NCBI GenBank assembly: GCA_015520535.1 | Contig: WAPZ01000126.1 | Coordinates: 1-6,202, forward strand | Source: Candidatus Heimdallarchaeota archaeon | GTDB taxonomy: Archaea > Asgardarchaeota > Heimdallarchaeia > Hodarchaeales > S146-22 | Direction: 5' to 3' | DNA: 6,202 nucleotides | Shown here: positions 6,125 through 6,202 of the stretch, in pieces | How positions within the stretch are numbered: the stretch's first letter is position 1 | Layout: the number at the start of each line of letters is the position of its first letter | The notes under the pieces: model-generated | What the model was told of the DNA's origin: nothing | Seen by the model: the letters and a program-made list of their open reading frames with translations, nothing else | Databases searched by the model: none | Position numbers and translations under genes: made by a program

Positions 6125-6140
6125 CTAAGTCGACTTTTCT
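6125..6140 (+). terminator. 3' inverted-repeat arm followed by TTTT, alternative terminator
   Basis: CTAAGTCGAC (6125-6134) is complementary to the predicted 5' end of the RNA candidate (GCCGACTTAG, 5756-5765) with one C-A mismatch, and TTTTCT follows directly. A closing stem next to a U-tract is the expected 3' boundary of a structured RNA. The competing possibility is the end of a small non-autonomous mobile element. Confidence 0.35.
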
Positions 6141-6202
6141 TAAAATCCAAAAAGTACCACATAGCAGACAGAAGTAATTATATTTTTAATGGTGTTTACA
6201 AC

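Larger units (their letters stand above)
5756..6138 (+). ncRNA. Unidentified structured non-coding RNA candidate
   Basis: GC content by hand count is 119/240 (about 50%) at 5761-6000, against about 28% in the 60 bases before and 23% in the 60 after. In an AT-rich genome such an island in a protein-free stretch is a good sign of a structured RNA. A BRE/TATA promoter predicts a start at about 5755. Visible structure includes a hairpin at 5788-5821, overlapping hairpins at 5893-5907 and 5901-5921, a nested hairpin at 5945-6001, and a loop (5971-5977) complementary to 5774-5780. The 5' end (5753-5765) can pair with 6125-6137, 12 of 13 positions, immediately before TTTTCTT. The 3' boundary is uncertain: the RNA could instead stop in the T-rich tract at 6025-6045, giving about 280 nt. 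I looked for RNase P, SRP, tRNA, 5S and group I/II intron hallmarks and found none. Function unknown. Confidence 0.5.

Noticed and set aside
5756..6138. SRP RNA, tRNA, or group I/II intron
   Set aside because: There is no GGAAG-containing SRP helix 8 motif, no cloverleaf with a T-loop GGTTCRA motif, no group II domain V signature or GUGYG start, and no group I core motifs.
6140..6202. Minus-strand hydrophobic open frame of 20 codons ending at 6140, open at the window edge
   Set aside because: It could be the C-terminus of a neighbouring gene, but 20 open codons at an edge in AT-rich DNA are expected by chance, and there is no recognisable motif.
1..6202. CRISPR array, insertion sequence or transposase
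   Set aside because: No regularly spaced direct repeats and no transposase motif were seen on either strand. The only mobile-element-like signal is the single inverted repeat around 5753-6137, reported separately as ambiguous.

Overview
The window looks archaeal and most probably comes from an Asgard (Heimdall/Loki-type) archaeon with an AT-rich genome. This is an inference from three things. The first is the domain style of the one large secreted protein, especially two tandem C-terminal beta-domains built around a 'DITYEEGTTG' motif, a style I associate with Asgard surface proteins. The second is archaeal-looking TATA boxes. The third is the absence of a Shine-Dalgarno sequence before the only clear gene. 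No ribosomal or other phylogenetic marker gene is present, so the assignment is moderate at best.

Layout. Positions 1-99 are a short upstream region with a small perfect inverted repeat and a TATA-like box close enough to the start codon to suggest a leaderless mRNA. Positions 100-5547 are a single gene for a cell-surface subtilisin-family (S8) serine protease of about 1,815 residues. In order it has a signal peptide, a Ser/Thr/Pro linker, a propeptide, a catalytic domain with intact Asp289/His323/Ser476 and oxyanion Asn414, three CARDB-like adhesion domains, a nidogen-like 'SSNGW' domain, a carboxypeptidase-regulatory-like domain, other beta-rich domains, two tandem 'YEEGTTG' domains, a second Ser/Thr/Pro linker, and a 'TPGF' + hydrophobic + basic C-terminal anchor. 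About 46 N-glycosylation sequons fit a glycosylated protein displayed outside the cell.

Positions 5548-6202 hold no convincing protein gene but are not featureless. A 240-nt island (5761-6000, about 50% GC by hand count) sits between flanks of 23-28% GC. It has a good TATA box about 26 nt before its start, several strong hairpins, a hairpin loop complementary to an upstream segment, and a nearly perfect inverted repeat whose arms lie at the predicted transcription start and just before a TTTT tract. I interpret this as an unidentified structured non-coding RNA gene of about 280-385 nt. It matches none of the RNA families I can check by eye (RNase P, SRP, tRNA, 5S, group I/II intron). This is the most interesting part of the window.

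Nothing links the protease and the RNA candidate functionally beyond their sharing a strand. The RNA appears to have its own promoter.
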